A stretch of 64,000 bases of DNA from Latrodectus hesperus (Eukaryota > Arthropoda > Arachnida > Araneae > Theridiidae), in assembly GCA_037975125.1 (NCBI GenBank), contig CM075853.1, positions 68,394,268 through 68,458,267 on the forward strand, given 5' to 3'. The translations under genes were made by a program, and so were the position numbers. The notes under the pieces were generated by a model that was not told the DNA's origin, made no database searches, and saw only the letters and a list, made by a program, of their open reading frames with translations. Shown here in pieces: positions 1 through 12,080 of this stretch. The first letter of the stretch is position 1, and the number at the start of each line of letters is the position of its first letter.

Positions 1-33
1 TGTAAATTTTAGATAATTAAGTATAAAAAATAC

Positions 34-183
34 CTCTTTAGATCCTTTGGGACATTTGTAAGATTTTACATCTCCTGAAGAGGTGTTAGCTACATTACTT
101 ATTAAATCATCATTGAAATTTTCATTAATCAAATCTTGTTCAAATTCATTAGCCAATGAAGCACTATCTTCTTCATTAAAACT
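34..183 (-). CDS. WAPL: WAPL coding exon 3 (partial gene, continues off the left edge)
   Basis: Third visible coding exon of the WAPL gene, 150 bases, 50 codons, open throughout. It is bounded on the minus strand by a TTTTAG acceptor and a GTATTT donor, in phase 0 at both ends. The encoded segment is acidic (it starts SFNEEDSASL) with a lysine-rich end (KCPKGSKE). It joins in frame to the exon at 2173-2226, which carries a recognisable WAPL motif. In this family the segment lies in the linker before the C-terminal helical WAPL domain, and that domain must lie beyond position 1. The exon is inferred from splice sites, open frame and phase, not from sequence similarity. Confidence 0.62.
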
Positions 184-2172
184 CTAAAATATTGAAAAAA
201 TTATTGCAAAAATAATTTCTATAAAATAAATTTTTAAAAAAACAATAAAAGTATTTATAAACAAGAATTGATATGAGAAATATATAAATACATTCAGAAA
301 AAATGTTATAGTTTCTTACAAAATTATATTTAAATACTGTTAAAAAAATACATTTGCATTAAAAATTTACTTTAATTTTATATTTAGCATAACATTAATA
401 TTTGAGAATAATTATATTTGAGATTAATATTTAAGAATCGAATTGGACCTGAAAAAATAAAACTTAAAGACTTTCAAAAGTTTTCCAGTGAAGTAAAATT
501 GTAGAATTTATTATTAAATTGAAAAAATCTGGAGCAAAACAAAAGAGCTTTACCAACAAAATTTTAATAACATGAATTTGCTCCTAATACAAAAAAAGGA
601 AATGCTTGGATTCATAAAGAAATACAGTAGACACTCGTTTCTACAAACATTGTTTTTATGAAAGTGACCAGTCCTGAGCATGACACCATTAATACAACAT
701 ATAATTTTAAGTTACAGTTATGAACTAAAATTTTGAAAATACTCTTAAAATGTTAAAATTTTGTTTCTGATACATTTTTATGAAAACTTAAATTTTAATT
801 AACCAGGTAATGGAACAGAGCTTTAAAAAACAGTGTAGGACCGCATCAACTGGGCTATAAAACAAAATTTGTAAAATAAAATATACTTTTATGAAATCTC
901 AAATTTTAATTAAAAGGACAGCAGCACCTACTTTAAAAAATACCTGTACATCTAGTCCTAATTTAGATATAGAAACAATCTAGCCCTAATATAAAACAGA
1001 CAGTAAAAATAAATCTAAAATGTAAATAAACATTTTTATAGAAATTAGACTTTCAAATTAATCAATATTACCATACTAAATAAATCTAAATAACATTATA
1101 TGAAATATTTATAAACAATACTTTATAAACGATAACATTAAATAACTCATCTAATCATTGCCGGCAGAATCATCAACACTGGTATGCAATGATATTCTCA
1201 GAATGAATACTCCAGATATAATCCACAAAGAAAATAATAATTCCAACTAATAACAGCAATAAGAAAATAAATCTATTTTATTAACTTTCAAAATAAATTT
1301 TAGTTAAGAAACTTAAAATAAGAAATTTACTGCAAACTAATATTCAAAAACAAAAAAATTTCAAAATATAAACATTAAGCTATTTTCTTCAAAAGTTTGA
1401 ACATATATAATAAAATACTAACAAATGACTAATCAAAGCCTTCAAGTGATACTAGCAGATAAAACAAATTTCATGCAAGTACACTACCACATTATGTCAT
1501 AAAACAAAATGTGCGTCATGTTATACAAATGGATTCCGACGCAGTAACTCCATTTGGCCCATTTTATCTCCTGCACTAAACTGTATTCTTTAACTAATTT
1601 TTTTTTTTTACAAACTTTTACTGTGTCATCTTTTTTACTTAATTAAAATAATTTTATCAGTATTAACATTCAAACATTTAAAAAATTAAACATTAGCATA
1701 AATATTTGGAAAATTTCAATTTTTAAATTATCATAAAATATTGAATTTAATAACTTTTTTGTTGAAGAATGCATATGAATCAGTCAAAACAGAATATTAA
1801 GAGCAATTTTACAAAATATAAATGTTTGTGAATAAAAATAATTTTTGTAGTATGCACTTATTTGTATTTTTAACACACATTACAACCTAGACACTGAATT
1901 CTTAAGAAAAAATAAGAACTTTTCTTTATCCACAAAATTATCTTCAATATACAGTACAAAAACTATTATATCCAAAATATAATCGTTAAGAAAAATAAAC
2001 TTTTTCATGAATACAAAGCATCTAATTAAATCTATAACCTTATTCAACTGAAGAGAACAAAATATATATCAAAAAGTATATTTAATGGTATTATTTTACA
2101 CTTAATAAAATTTTTTTAAAGAATAACTAATATTAAACAATGAGCAAATTTATTATAAATAAAAATTCTAAC
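184..2172 (-). other. WAPL: WAPL intron
   Basis: About 2 kb of very AT-rich intron between two WAPL coding exons. I see no open frame, transposon end or RNA gene in it. Confidence 0.6.
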
Positions 2173-2226
2173 CTCATCTCCTTTCTTTGAGGAATGCCAA
2201 TGACGATGATTGTACTTTGCTTTGAA
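2173..2226 (-). CDS. WAPL: WAPL coding exon 2
   Basis: A short exon of 18 codons between a TTTTTCAG acceptor and a GTTAGA donor on the minus strand, in phase 0. It encodes FKAKYNHRHWHSSKKGDE. The YN-x-RHW block matches the YNARHW segment of vertebrate WAPL, which follows a KIFSGPK-like stretch. Here the preceding exon also ends in RKIFSSSLK, so the order of two conserved islands across the splice junction is the same as in the family. This is the strongest single support for the splice model. Confidence 0.82.
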
Positions 2227-3281
2227 CTGAAAAATAATAATTTAAATTTACACATTATAATTTTTTTAAAAATTGATATTAAATGTCATTACATAGTAAA
2301 ATTTTGATATCTCTTTCAATAAAAAAGTAAAAATTTCGAATAGCTAAAATAAATACCTAGCTTAAATACGTTAATTCTAAATTGGTAAAAAACTAAGAAA
2401 ATATTTTTTTCTTTAAATCAACAGATTTCTATCTTTTATGATACATTCTATATCTCCTTTACAAAAGAATAATGTCAGTAATATAATAGAATGGATACTC
2501 TTTTATGATATTTTCTATTAAATTATTTTTATTTATTAACCAACTATACTAAAAAATAAGAAAACAAAGATTAGCACAAATATACAGCCAGATAAAAATG
2601 TTCTCTTGTTAGAAAATATTAAAATAAAGTTTTGAAAGAAATGCCGCGTTTATAGTTTAAAATATCAATAACAGATAATGGCATGACTTGGTTGACTTAT
2701 TTCAGCTTTAATCAGCTTTGTCCAATTACATTCAAAGAACAAATTCAGTTTCTCAGAAAGATAGCTGTTTCTATTAACTATCTTCATTTCGCATTTTGTC
2801 TTGACCTGAGCTGTTTCATTATGAAAATATTAAAGTTTATATCACATACACGCAAAAGCATATAAATTATACAGCAACTTTAAACTTAAAGCTATAAAGA
2901 AAGCAAATAAAAATGGCAACAAACAAGTTAATGTAAGGTCAAAAACAAAGTATGAGTAATACAAAAAAATATATATATCCAATGCACAGTTCAAAATCTA
3001 TTTCTTTCAATTAATTATAATTGAAAAAAATACATTTTATTGTTAAAATGTCTAACCTAGTTTTATATAATATTAAGAGCTAAAAATCGATGTTTTATTA
3101 GAATATTTTCAGAATTATTGCTCTTGATTGATCTGGTGCTTTCATCTTAGTTGAACACACTTTGCAATGTGGTGGATACAAATAGGATCACATCAGAATT
3201 TTTTTCTGTATAATTTATTAAATTTTTAAACATATTGTGTTTTTTACTTTATATGATATCACACATTGCCACCAGCATATA

Positions 3282-3365
3282 TTTTCAAATGATGAAAAAG
3301 CATTGCATAATCATGGCAGTTTTTCTTCCATGATTATACAATGCTTTTTTTCTTTTATTTGAAAA
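3282..3365. repeat. Imperfect inverted repeat (foldback), arms about 35 bp
   Basis: Left arm 3282-3316 pairs with right arm 3328-3365 around an 11-base loop. The inner 23 bases pair with one mismatch, which is a G-U wobble in the minus-strand transcript (the WAPL sense strand). The outer part contains a short bulge. It may be a small MITE or a hairpin RNA precursor. No function is claimed. Confidence 0.6.
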
Positions 3366-3374
3366 AAAGAAGTC

Positions 3375-3419
3375 CTTATGGATAATATCCTACTGCGGTT
3401 TATATACAGAAAAATGCGG
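3375..3419. repeat. Relic end of a TIR element related to 5243-6170
   Basis: The stretch ending in TATATACAGAAAAATGCGG followed by TA resembles the right end at 6140-6170 (TATATACAGGAAAATACGG, then TA). A matching left end was not found, so this is a solo end or a deleted copy. Confidence 0.35.
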
Positions 3420-3604
3420 TAATTATTATTCACCACATAAATATTTTTCTAATTTGAAAATATATAATTTTTTTGTATTAAAATACTAATTTTTAATAAG
3501 TAATTATGTTAATTAAATATACATTTTATTAAGTTAACTATTTCTCAATTATTTTTATAGAAACAGCAGACTTTTACTTTACAAAAATATAGTTTAAAAC
3601 ATAC

Positions 3605-4861
3605 TTTTAGTGAAGAACTAAATATTTTTCTTCGAGAACTCTGCTTAACATTAGCACTGTCATCTGTTTTCTCTTGTGAAGAGGAAGAAGTCACTTCCTG
3701 AGACAGTTCAGTTTCTTGTGTAGATTGTGATTGAGTTGATAAACTTTCTTGAGATAATGGAGTTTCTAATGATGATGCTAAATCTTGGGAAGATGAACTT
3801 GACTTAGAGTTCAAATAATCTGTCACAAGATTATTGTGTTCATTTGTATCACAAACTAGTTTCTCTCTTTCTAAATGACTTGTAATATCAAGTTCAATTT
3901 TTCGCCTGTTAGACAATGAGTTACCTTTTTCAAAAAACAACTTGTTATCATGAAATGAATCAGTTGTCTGGTGAAGACTTAAAATAGTTTGAGCTCCAGA
4001 TTCATAGTGACCCAAATCTAGCATCTTATCATTAATGCAATCCATTGGTTCAGTTGTTGAATCAACATGATGAAAAGTATCAGTGCTATATGTTTTATTG
4101 GAAAGATCAAAATTTAGCAATGCATCAAAAGCACGGGATGAAGAATCATTAGATACAACGGGCTGGCTAAAAGAATTGATATAATGTGTAGATTTGTTGG
4201 AATATTTAGTGGAAGCACATGCATCAGATGCATTTGAACAACCTCGTAAGTCTATTATGTTAGGATTACTATTAGTCAGATAGACTGATGATTCTTCAGA
4301 GGAATGTGAAAAATCGTTTCCGGAGTTAGAGCTCACATTTAAAAGCGAATTTTGAGAGTCTTTATTAACCTTGACGGAGTTCAAATTAGGAGGCACAGAC
4401 AACCGCAATGCATCAAAATCATTATTCTTTGAATTTGATCCTTTACCACGAGAGCCACTTTTAAAAAACTTGTTAGGTTTTGGAGGTGCCACTTTTACTT
4501 CTGCATTATATCTGCCAGCAGACTGCACAGTTGTAGAACTGTCTTTTTTAACAGATGGAATCTCAACATCTGTTTCAAATGAAAATGGATCTTCTGAGCA
4601 AGTAACTGGAGTTTCCAAATCAAGTTTTACACGTTTTACAGGTTCTACAGTTTCAACTGTTGTAGGAGGGGTAACTTTCTGACCATTAATTCGAGATTTC
4701 CGTAAAGAAGTGAATGAAGTCATTCCCCACCGATGTACACCAGCAACAGACACCTTAGCAGTTGAAGGTTTGTTCCCTTTGTCAGCTAAAAGATGGTCAA
4801 ACTGAACACTTGTCCTACAGTCTGGTTTTCGGCTGTAGGTTTTTGCTCCTAACTTAGACAT
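3605..4861 (-). CDS. WAPL: WAPL first coding exon, cohesin release factor N-terminus
   Basis: Encodes residues 1-419 of the WAPL homologue, the nuclear protein that works with PDS5 to open cohesin rings and release them from chromatin. Visible family marks are KTYSRK at residues 7-12 (the YSR motif, linked to PDS5 binding), HRWGMTSF around 43-50, a basic KRVKLD patch at 76-81 followed by DPFSFETD at 91-98, and RKIFSSSLK at the donor. The rest is low-complexity Ser/Thr/Asn/Gln-rich sequence, as expected for the disordered N-terminal half. I chose the ATG at 4861 because a TTACAG acceptor ends at 4870, eight bases upstream, and because KTYSRK then sits at the N-terminus. The open frame extends upstream to 4939, but that part reads into intron. 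The donor is GTATGT after 3605. Later exons lie at 2173 and 34. Confidence 0.85.
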
Positions 4862-5242
4862 AACTGCAGCTGTAATAAAAAGATAATTAGCATAAAAATT
4901 TATCAGTGTAGAAGGGTTTAAATGAATATTTAAAATCATATACCAAGAATAAAATATCTTAAAATTAAATTTAGATCTGGGCAGAAAGAATTCACAATCT
5001 TTAAATAAGTGACAGTTTAAAATATTACTTAAAAGTAAATATAATTATTTATTGTACTAACAAAATGAGAATACATATTGTTGGTGAGATAAATTAGTAA
5101 TAAAAGCAAATAAACATACATACATACAATGTACTACATATAAAAGAGTAAGATTGCATTATATTGGAAAAAAGGAGATTTTCACCAAACATTTTTTAAT
5201 ATTCCATTAAAAAATAATTAAGTGCTTTACAATTTTCATATA

Positions 5243-6170
5243 CAGCATTTTCCTGCATATCATCCACAGCAGCTTATTATCTGCAAGCCCCTTTATTCGA
5301 GCAAAAGAGAAAAAACATCGCATTATCCGTGGCAATTTTTAAAACAAATAGTGGAAAATTTATACTGCTGATAATTTTGTGCCAAATAAAATAAAAAACA
5401 TTCATTATAATTAAAAATATAATAAATTCTACAAAAAACATTTATAAAGATCTGTTTGAATCCACCTCAACGCAAAGTGCGATTAACTGAGAGGAAAGCT
5501 CGATATTGATTAATATCCGAGAAGATTCTAGTAAAACTTAATCAATTTTTAGATTTTAATAACTTTCAAAATGAGGTTTAGGAATATTTTTAAAATAAGC
5601 TTATTATTTTAAAATAAACTTATTATATATTTGTTTCATTAATAGTTAAATGAAAGAAATGGATTACGGCATATGGAATACATTTTTTTCCTTTGTACTG
5701 CGCAGGTTTTGTTTTTTATCTTACATTACATGTTTATCGACATTTTTTATTTGCCTTCCCTATAGCTTTCAATTTAAAATTTACTCTGTAAATTAATAAT
5801 TTGCACTTCCTTTTGACAATATATTAATTTGAATATTTTCAGAGCAAAATAGACCATGTCAAAACAGAATACAAAATGACGTTAATGAATTGCAATTTTA
5901 ATAATCGTTCAGAAGAACTGAATTCGTACTTGAACGTAATTGGACAATGCTGATTATAGTTAAAATAAGTCAACTGAATATTGGCGCCATATGTTATTTA
6001 TTTTATGAAACATAAACTGTGTTTTTTCCAAAACTTTATTGAAAACTTTTCTGATATTTTTATAAAATATTTTTATTTGTCAGATTATAACGAGGCGGTG
6101 TATAATACACACAACAAAATTCGGAACTTTTTTAACACATAATCCACGGATTATATACAGGAAAATACGG
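5243..6170. mobile_element. Non-autonomous TIR element with TA flanks (mariner/Tigger-like)
   Basis: The left end (CAGCATTTTCCTGCATATCA) and the inverted right end (CCGTATTTTCCTGTATATAA) agree over about 21 of 27 bases. Both ends are flanked by TA, the Tc1/mariner/pogo target. The 928 bp interior has no long open frame, so it would depend on a transposase in trans. A related right end is at 3375-3419. The ends are diverged, so the copy is old. Assignment to a superfamily rests only on the TA flanks and length. Confidence 0.42.
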
Positions 6171-8939
6171 TAATTATAATTCCATTTACAACTTTAGTTG
6201 AACAGGATGTATTTCATATAGAAAACATTTATGCAAATTATAACTAAAATGTAATAATCTTTAAAAACAAATTTAAAATAATATTAAAAAACTACATTGA
6301 AAAGAACATTATAAAAGAATATGCCTTAATAACACACAATTAAAACAAATACACTTCTGAAATGAAATAGCAAAGAATGTCATAAAAACTTATAAGATCA
6401 GAAGCAATCCCATGAATTATCAGTTTGTAGCAATTTATATATAAATTTGCTATATTCTATAAAAATTTCAAAATATTAAGCAACTTCTAACAATTCATGA
6501 GTGATTCACTCATTTTGGAAATTAACTGTGTCTAAAATTCTAAAAAAGTTTCATTTTATATATATAAAAAAGCATTAAAACATTTTTATATACATATAAA
6601 AAATGATTAAAAAACAGAAATATTTTAATAATTTCTTGAAATAAATTAACCAATTTGTAATAAGAAAAAAATAAGATCAATTTACATAAATAGAAGTGAT
6701 TAGTTCTATTATTTCTCAAGAAATTAATACAATTTTCTACAAGAGAACCAAAACACCCTATACATTCCAGCAATAGGTGTTAAATGCTCTATTTATTCTA
6801 ATTTACTATTTCTTTTATCCCTTGCAATTTTCTGTAATTTTAAAATTAAAAAATTTAAATTTTATTTAAATTAATATGGAATTTTAAATTATATAGTTTA
6901 TTTAACATTTATTGCAGACCTATTCTATACTAACAAAAGTTTCAGAATACTACTTAAACACTACATTTATAAAGTAGAAAGATATAATTATAAACATTGC
7001 TAATTTCAAAATAAGCATCAAAAATCAGATGCATGATAGAATTATAGCATTTCGTATCATAATTAAAACACTTTTAGGATACAAGTGTATACATTTTACA
7101 TGGATTTTTGAATAAATTTATGTGAGTTATGTGAAAGAAATTCTTTTATTTATACCTCAAAATTAAAAACAGTTAATTTTCTAATAAAATAATAAAAAAT
7201 TATAAAATCCTAATTTTACAATAAAAAATTCAGAATAATATATCTAGTCTAAAAAATAAACATCACTGCTTAGTAAAACATATGAGTTATAAGAAATTCA
7301 TCTTTTATTCATTAAACTCATAAATAAGGAGAAACTTATAAGTACATAAGAAAAAATCATATCAATTATTTAAAATAAAGTATATTGAAATTATTGTCAA
7401 CATACTTTATATTAACCTATTTAATATTTTTAAATTTATCATTTAATAAAACAAAAAGTTTGAAGAAAATAAAACTTCAATGATAATTTTGGCAGTTTAA
7501 AAATTAAGAAAAATGAAGAATAACAATTTGACAGCAAATAAAATTGATAAATTGCAGTCTTAAACAATTATTGTGTTCCTAAATATTACAATGAATTTAA
7601 AACATCAATTTTTTTTAACTATCTCTTGAGTTATACGCCACTTTAACTGATTTATTATTTAATTAATAACCAATTTAAAATTAATTTACTCAATATTTTT
7701 TATCAAATTTATTCTTGGAATTTTTCAGCGCACAATATAGAAAATCTATAACATTATATTTTTTTAAATAAAATGTTTGTGATTTCATTACTATTATGCT
7801 TGAAATTTTCAAGGAATAATAATAAAAAAATTATTTTCATTTGACAAGACTAAATTATATCTGAAGATAAATGTTACAATATACAATGCAAAAAAGAATA
7901 AATCATGTACAATTTTTTTATCACGTATATAACAATTGTCAAATCCTAAAACTTATCTTGAATTTTAGCATTACTATATAAATAATGATAAATATTGAGA
8001 TTTGACAGTTTTATCTGGATTTCAAATTTTGTTCATCTATCATATTGATTATTGAGTACAACAAAATAAGTCAAAATTTAATGTTATTTTAATCAAACAC
8101 ATTGAGTAATTAAAATGGATATTAAAATGCTTTAGGCCATTCAAAGGTTCCCTCCCTTGTGATAAGTGAATTCAATCTTATCCATGATGTCTTCATGGAA
8201 GGTTATAATAAGAAGTGAATACTTTTCCATCATGGTTTACCATTGGTAAAAATGTTTCACCAAACAAAAAAAGAGAATAAAAAATTATTTTGTGAATAAA
8301 TCACAATTAGGATATCTCAATAAATAATTCTCAGTGAAACTAATGAAGACTTAAATCCTAGAAGCTGGTATAGTGTTAAATGCAGCAAAACAGTGGAAAC
8401 TCAGAAATGTGTAGAATCTCGTTATGACATAACCTACAATTTTATGACATAACCTGATGTAAGCATGCAAGGAATTTCTTGGGAGTTTTAGTTAGCCTTG
8501 AAGCATTTTTCATTTATGGTTGAAATTTATGTGTTTGAAATTGTTTCATTTTGAAAGCATACCAAACTGAAATTTAAGTATATGAAGTTATATTTTGTTT
8601 CAAAAGAGTATATCAAATTGAAAAAGGTGATTTTTGTTATTAGTGTGTAGGAAGTGAAAGGAATGGATAGTGACAAATAAAATTTGCATCTTTTTAACTC
8701 CCCAAGTGATGATAAGGCAAGCACTTTTACTTTGTTTTATTCAACTAAAATTGCTGTTGTATGTAATAATTTGTGCAATTTATTGTGTATGGTGGGGTTG
8801 AAATATTTCACATGTGTTTAATATTAACCGTGAATAGTAAGGTTAATGTGAATAGTGAACAAGTAATGCTTAAACTTGAGTTTTCATAAAAATATTTTAA
8901 TATTAGTAGAAACTCTAGTTGTCTCATAAAAATGTAAGT

Positions 8940-9596
8940 CAGGGGTGCACAACCTTTTCAGAATGAGGGGCCAAAATATGAAAAAAGATCATGTCGAGGG
9001 CCAAAGTAGTACGTAAATTTTAAAACATGTTATAAACGTGAAAACACTGTTTTTTATGGCAATACGCATGAATTGTATAATTGCTAATTTACTTATTTAC
9101 TCATGCAAACATTATACAATAAAGTAATAAAACACAAACTATATAGATATGCTTAAAATACTTTATTTCCAGAAAAAAACTTGAAATTGAATAACGGGAG
9201 AAATTTTTTTGGTAATTATACAAAGAACACAATTTAACATTTGAAAAAAATTAGTAAAATTTAATGTGATGGCTGTGACTGAATATTTGAAGTTATTGAT
9301 TTTATGTTGGGCTTAAGATTCGTTGTGGCAATACTAAAACAGTAGAAAGGTTCTCATCTGCTATCCTATTTCTTATTTTTGATTTATTTAAATTCATTAA
9401 AGAAAAAGTTTGCTCACAAATGTAAAATATTTATTCTGATGTAGAATCGTTTTCCTATCAGATTTTTTCTTTTGTTTATTTGAAAGAGTCTCATTTCTTT
9501 TTAAATTAGTCTTATTTTATTAACAACATTCGCGGGCCAACTTTAAAGGCGACGCGGGCCGATTTTCACCCGCGGGCCATAGGTTGTGCATCTTTG
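8940..9596 (+). mobile_element. hAT deletion derivative, copy 1
   Basis: A 657 bp element with ends CAGGGGTGCACAACC and GGTTGTGCATCTTTG and an exact 8 bp target duplication (ATGTAAGT at 8932-8939 and 9597-9604), the signature of hAT transposons. Just inside the ends are repeated GGGCCAA / CGCGGGCC motifs. The minus strand between about 9250 and 9420 keeps a decayed piece of the transposase C-terminal dimerisation region (CEQTFSLMN-like). It has the same family ends as 11055-11855 but the opposite orientation. Confidence 0.85.
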
Positions 9597-10806
9597 ATGT
9601 AAGTCATTGACATCACTGATTTAGTTTTATGTACTGTTTTCTCCGAAGTTAGACAGTGTTTACACTGATGTTTTTAAGGTGGACACAATTACATGGTTAA
9701 ATAAAAACCAGAGTTTTCATAAAAATATAGATTATTTGCATTACTGATTTAGCTTTATTGCTCTGTTTTCTCAGGGGAAATTTGTGCTTATACCAATGTT
9801 ATTTTAAGGATGGCATCACTGACCAGTTAATTAAAACACAAGTTTTCACAAAAGTATGATACAGTGGGTAATTTAATTTGTTAACAAACATAATTCATTA
9901 CAATAATATGTTTGCTATCCAAATTGTTCATTAACCAATCATCGATTTACCATAGATCTTTATTTTGTGAAAACAATTAATTCGCTCAAGTGACCCTAAA
10001 AATTAAATTAAAAAAGGATGTATAATTTCTTAGTACGTTTATTAAAAATAATACAAACCGCTTAAGAGTAGAGAACTATATGAAGGGTGAAATGCGGTAT
10101 GCATGCGATAAAGTGCGCCAAACTGGCTTAAGGGTTCTGAATACATATGTGTGACGTGCTTTTTGTTTTATGAGGTAACATAATCATATGATTTGCACTT
10201 TTTGTAAGCATTTAATGAATAATCGTGAAGCATTGAGTTTCGATATTTGATTTTTAGAATATGTGTGTTGATTGAATTACGTTTGATTTATTAAATTTAC
10301 GTACATTTACGCTGATTAATTTGACTCCTTCCTCGCAGAATATGTCTGGAGGCGAAACCATCGAGAAAATACGTTTGAGGAGTTTCTAATGCTATAAAAA
10401 CTGTTTATTCACTGGAAACATACAACTAATCTGAAAGCAGTGAAGATTAGGTGAGTTATTTTTCATTACAATTTCATTCATTTTAGAAATTCTAGTTTTT
10501 ATAAAAATGTAAGTTTACATAAGTAAATACATCTTTAAGTAAGTTGTATTTCATGTTAGTACTGAAATTTTTTTAAGTGGGCATAACTGCCAGGTATATT
10601 AAAATTCAAATAAAAATTGAAATTTGTTAACGTTAAAACTTTAGCTTTATTGCCCGGTTGTCAGTGTGTTAGGTAGCGTTACACTGATGTTTTTTAAGGT
10701 GGGCGCAATTATTGCCTGGTATATTAAAATTTGACTTTTAATTTAAAAAATTCATTTCTAGTAATTAGAATTTTAATACTTCTATAATACTTAATTGTAA
10801 TGAACC

Positions 10807-11054
10807 CTAATTGGAAAGTGTATCAGAAGAGGAGCCCCAGGTAATACCAGAAAGTCTTCTCAAAAGACTTAATCTGTCGGTGCCTTTTTTTGCCATCTCT
10901 TCTGCTTGTTTACTCCATGAAAGTTTATTCTCTAAAATAAGTTCAAGGTAACAATATGAATCCACTCGATGTATGATTTGCTGATTAAAATTTACAGAAA
11001 TCCGGTGTTCCTCAGTGGACAAGGTGAAAAGTTGGCAAACTGTTTTGTAAACAT
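10807..11054 (-). pseudogene. LINE reverse-transcriptase fragment, downstream part
   Basis: Minus-strand frame resembling the thumb/connection region of jockey-type LINE reverse transcriptases: CQLFTLS, then SYCYLELILENKLSW (the usual Y-L-G-x-x-x-D block with G changed to E), then LSLLRRLSG. It is cut off near 10807 and separated from its upstream part by the hAT element at 11055-11855. The piece is 5' and 3' truncated and non-functional. Confidence 0.75.
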
Positions 11055-11855
11055 CAGGGATGCACAACCTATGGCCCGCAGGTGAAAATTGGCCCGCGTC
11101 GCTTTTAAAGTTGGCCCGCGAATGTTGTTAATAAAATAAGACTAATTTAAAAAGAAATGAGACTCTTTCAAATAAACAAAAGAAAAAATCTGACAGGAAA
11201 ACGATTCTACATCAGAATAAATATTTTACATCTGTTCATTAAGTTCATTTTTTTTATAATTTTTATTTTCGGATTTTCTGTTTGTTCCCTTCATGACTAC
11301 CCGAGAGTATGAATGTTCGTATAGGAGTTCAAAATGCAGCTGCATGTGCAACTTTCTTTGGCAGCACTTACATTTGTGAGCAAACTTTTTCTTTAATGAA
11401 TTTAAACAAATCAAAAATAAGAAATAGAATAGCAGATGAGAACCTTTCTTCTGTTTTACGTATTGCCACAACGAATCTTAAGCCCAACATAATATCAATA
11501 ACTTCAAATATTCAGTCATAGCCATCACATTAAATTTTACTGATTTTTTTCAAAATTTAAACTATGTTCTTTGTAAAATTACCAAAACATTTTCTCCTGT
11601 TATTCAATTTCAAGTTTTTTTCTGGAAATAAAGTATTTTAAGGATATCTATAATGTTTGTGTTTTATTCCTTCATTGTATAATGTTTGCATGAGTAAAAT
11701 AAGTAAATTAATAATTGTAATTCATGCGTATTGCCACAAAAAAAACAGTGTTTTTATGTTTGTAACATGTTTTAACATTTACGTGCTGCTTTGGCCCTCG
11801 ACTTGATCTTTTTTCATATTTTGGCCCCTCATTCTGAAAAGATTGTGCACCCCTG
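11055..11855 (-). mobile_element. hAT deletion derivative, copy 2, nested in a LINE
   Basis: An 801 bp element with ends CAGGGATGCACAACC and TTGTGCACCCCTG, flanked by an 8 bp target duplication with one mismatch (GTAAACAT / GTCAACAT). It lies inverted relative to copy 1. Inside, on the plus strand, 11309-11520 keeps an open segment of the transposase C-terminal dimerisation domain with the motifs STYICEQTFSLMN and NRIADENLSSVLR. The element interrupts the reverse-transcriptase frame exactly at the duplicated site, so it inserted after the LINE. Confidence 0.87.
11309..11521 (+). pseudogene. hAT transposase C-terminal dimerisation fragment
   Basis: A 70-codon remnant. CEQTFSLMNLNKSKIRNRI followed by DENLSSVLR is typical of the hAT C-terminal dimerisation region in ZBED/GTF2IRD2-like transposases. 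The catalytic core and BED zinc finger are absent, so it cannot be active. The same region survives in more decayed form in copy 1 (8940-9596). Confidence 0.72.
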
Positions 11856-12080
11856 GTCAACATTAACTGTCATTTGATTTTCGAAGCACCATTCCTCTAA
11901 GACCCTTAAAGCGTCATTAATTTTGGTGTTTAAAGTATCAGTATTGGTACCAGTTGTGAAGATTATTATGTCGTCATCAAATGCAAAGCATTTGATTCCA
12001 GGTATAAGAGCTAGGCTGTAGATAAGATTGTTGTTCATGACATTAAACAGTGTACAGCTTGTGACTGAAGGTAAGCAATA
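11856..12080 (-). pseudogene. LINE reverse-transcriptase fragment, catalytic part
   Basis: Minus-strand frame containing the palm region of a jockey-like LINE reverse transcriptase: SCTLFNVMNNNLIYSL, then CFAFDDDIIIF (the F/Y-A-D-D catalytic box with A changed to D), then LEEWCFENQMTVNVD. The reading resumes after the hAT element in 10807-11054. The 5' side is lost near 12080. The altered catalytic box and the truncations make it inactive. Confidence 0.78.

Larger units (their letters stand above)
2227..3604 (-). other. WAPL: WAPL intron with a foldback and a repeat end
   Basis: AT-rich intron of about 1.4 kb. It holds an imperfect inverted repeat (3282-3365) and, directly downstream, a short sequence resembling the right end of the element at 5243-6170. 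Nothing else was identified. Confidence 0.55.

Noticed and set aside
4371..4682. 103-codon plus-strand frame inside the WAPL exon
   Set aside because: Antisense shadow of a coding exon with no independent support.
4862..4939. Upstream 26-codon extension of the WAPL open frame
   Set aside because: It crosses a TTACAG acceptor and reads AT-rich intron. The family N-terminus fits the ATG at 4861.
10339..10388. Short exon-like frame MSGGETIEKIRLRSF after a TTCCTCGCAG acceptor
   Set aside because: Only 15 codons before a stop, on the strand opposite WAPL, with no partner exon found.
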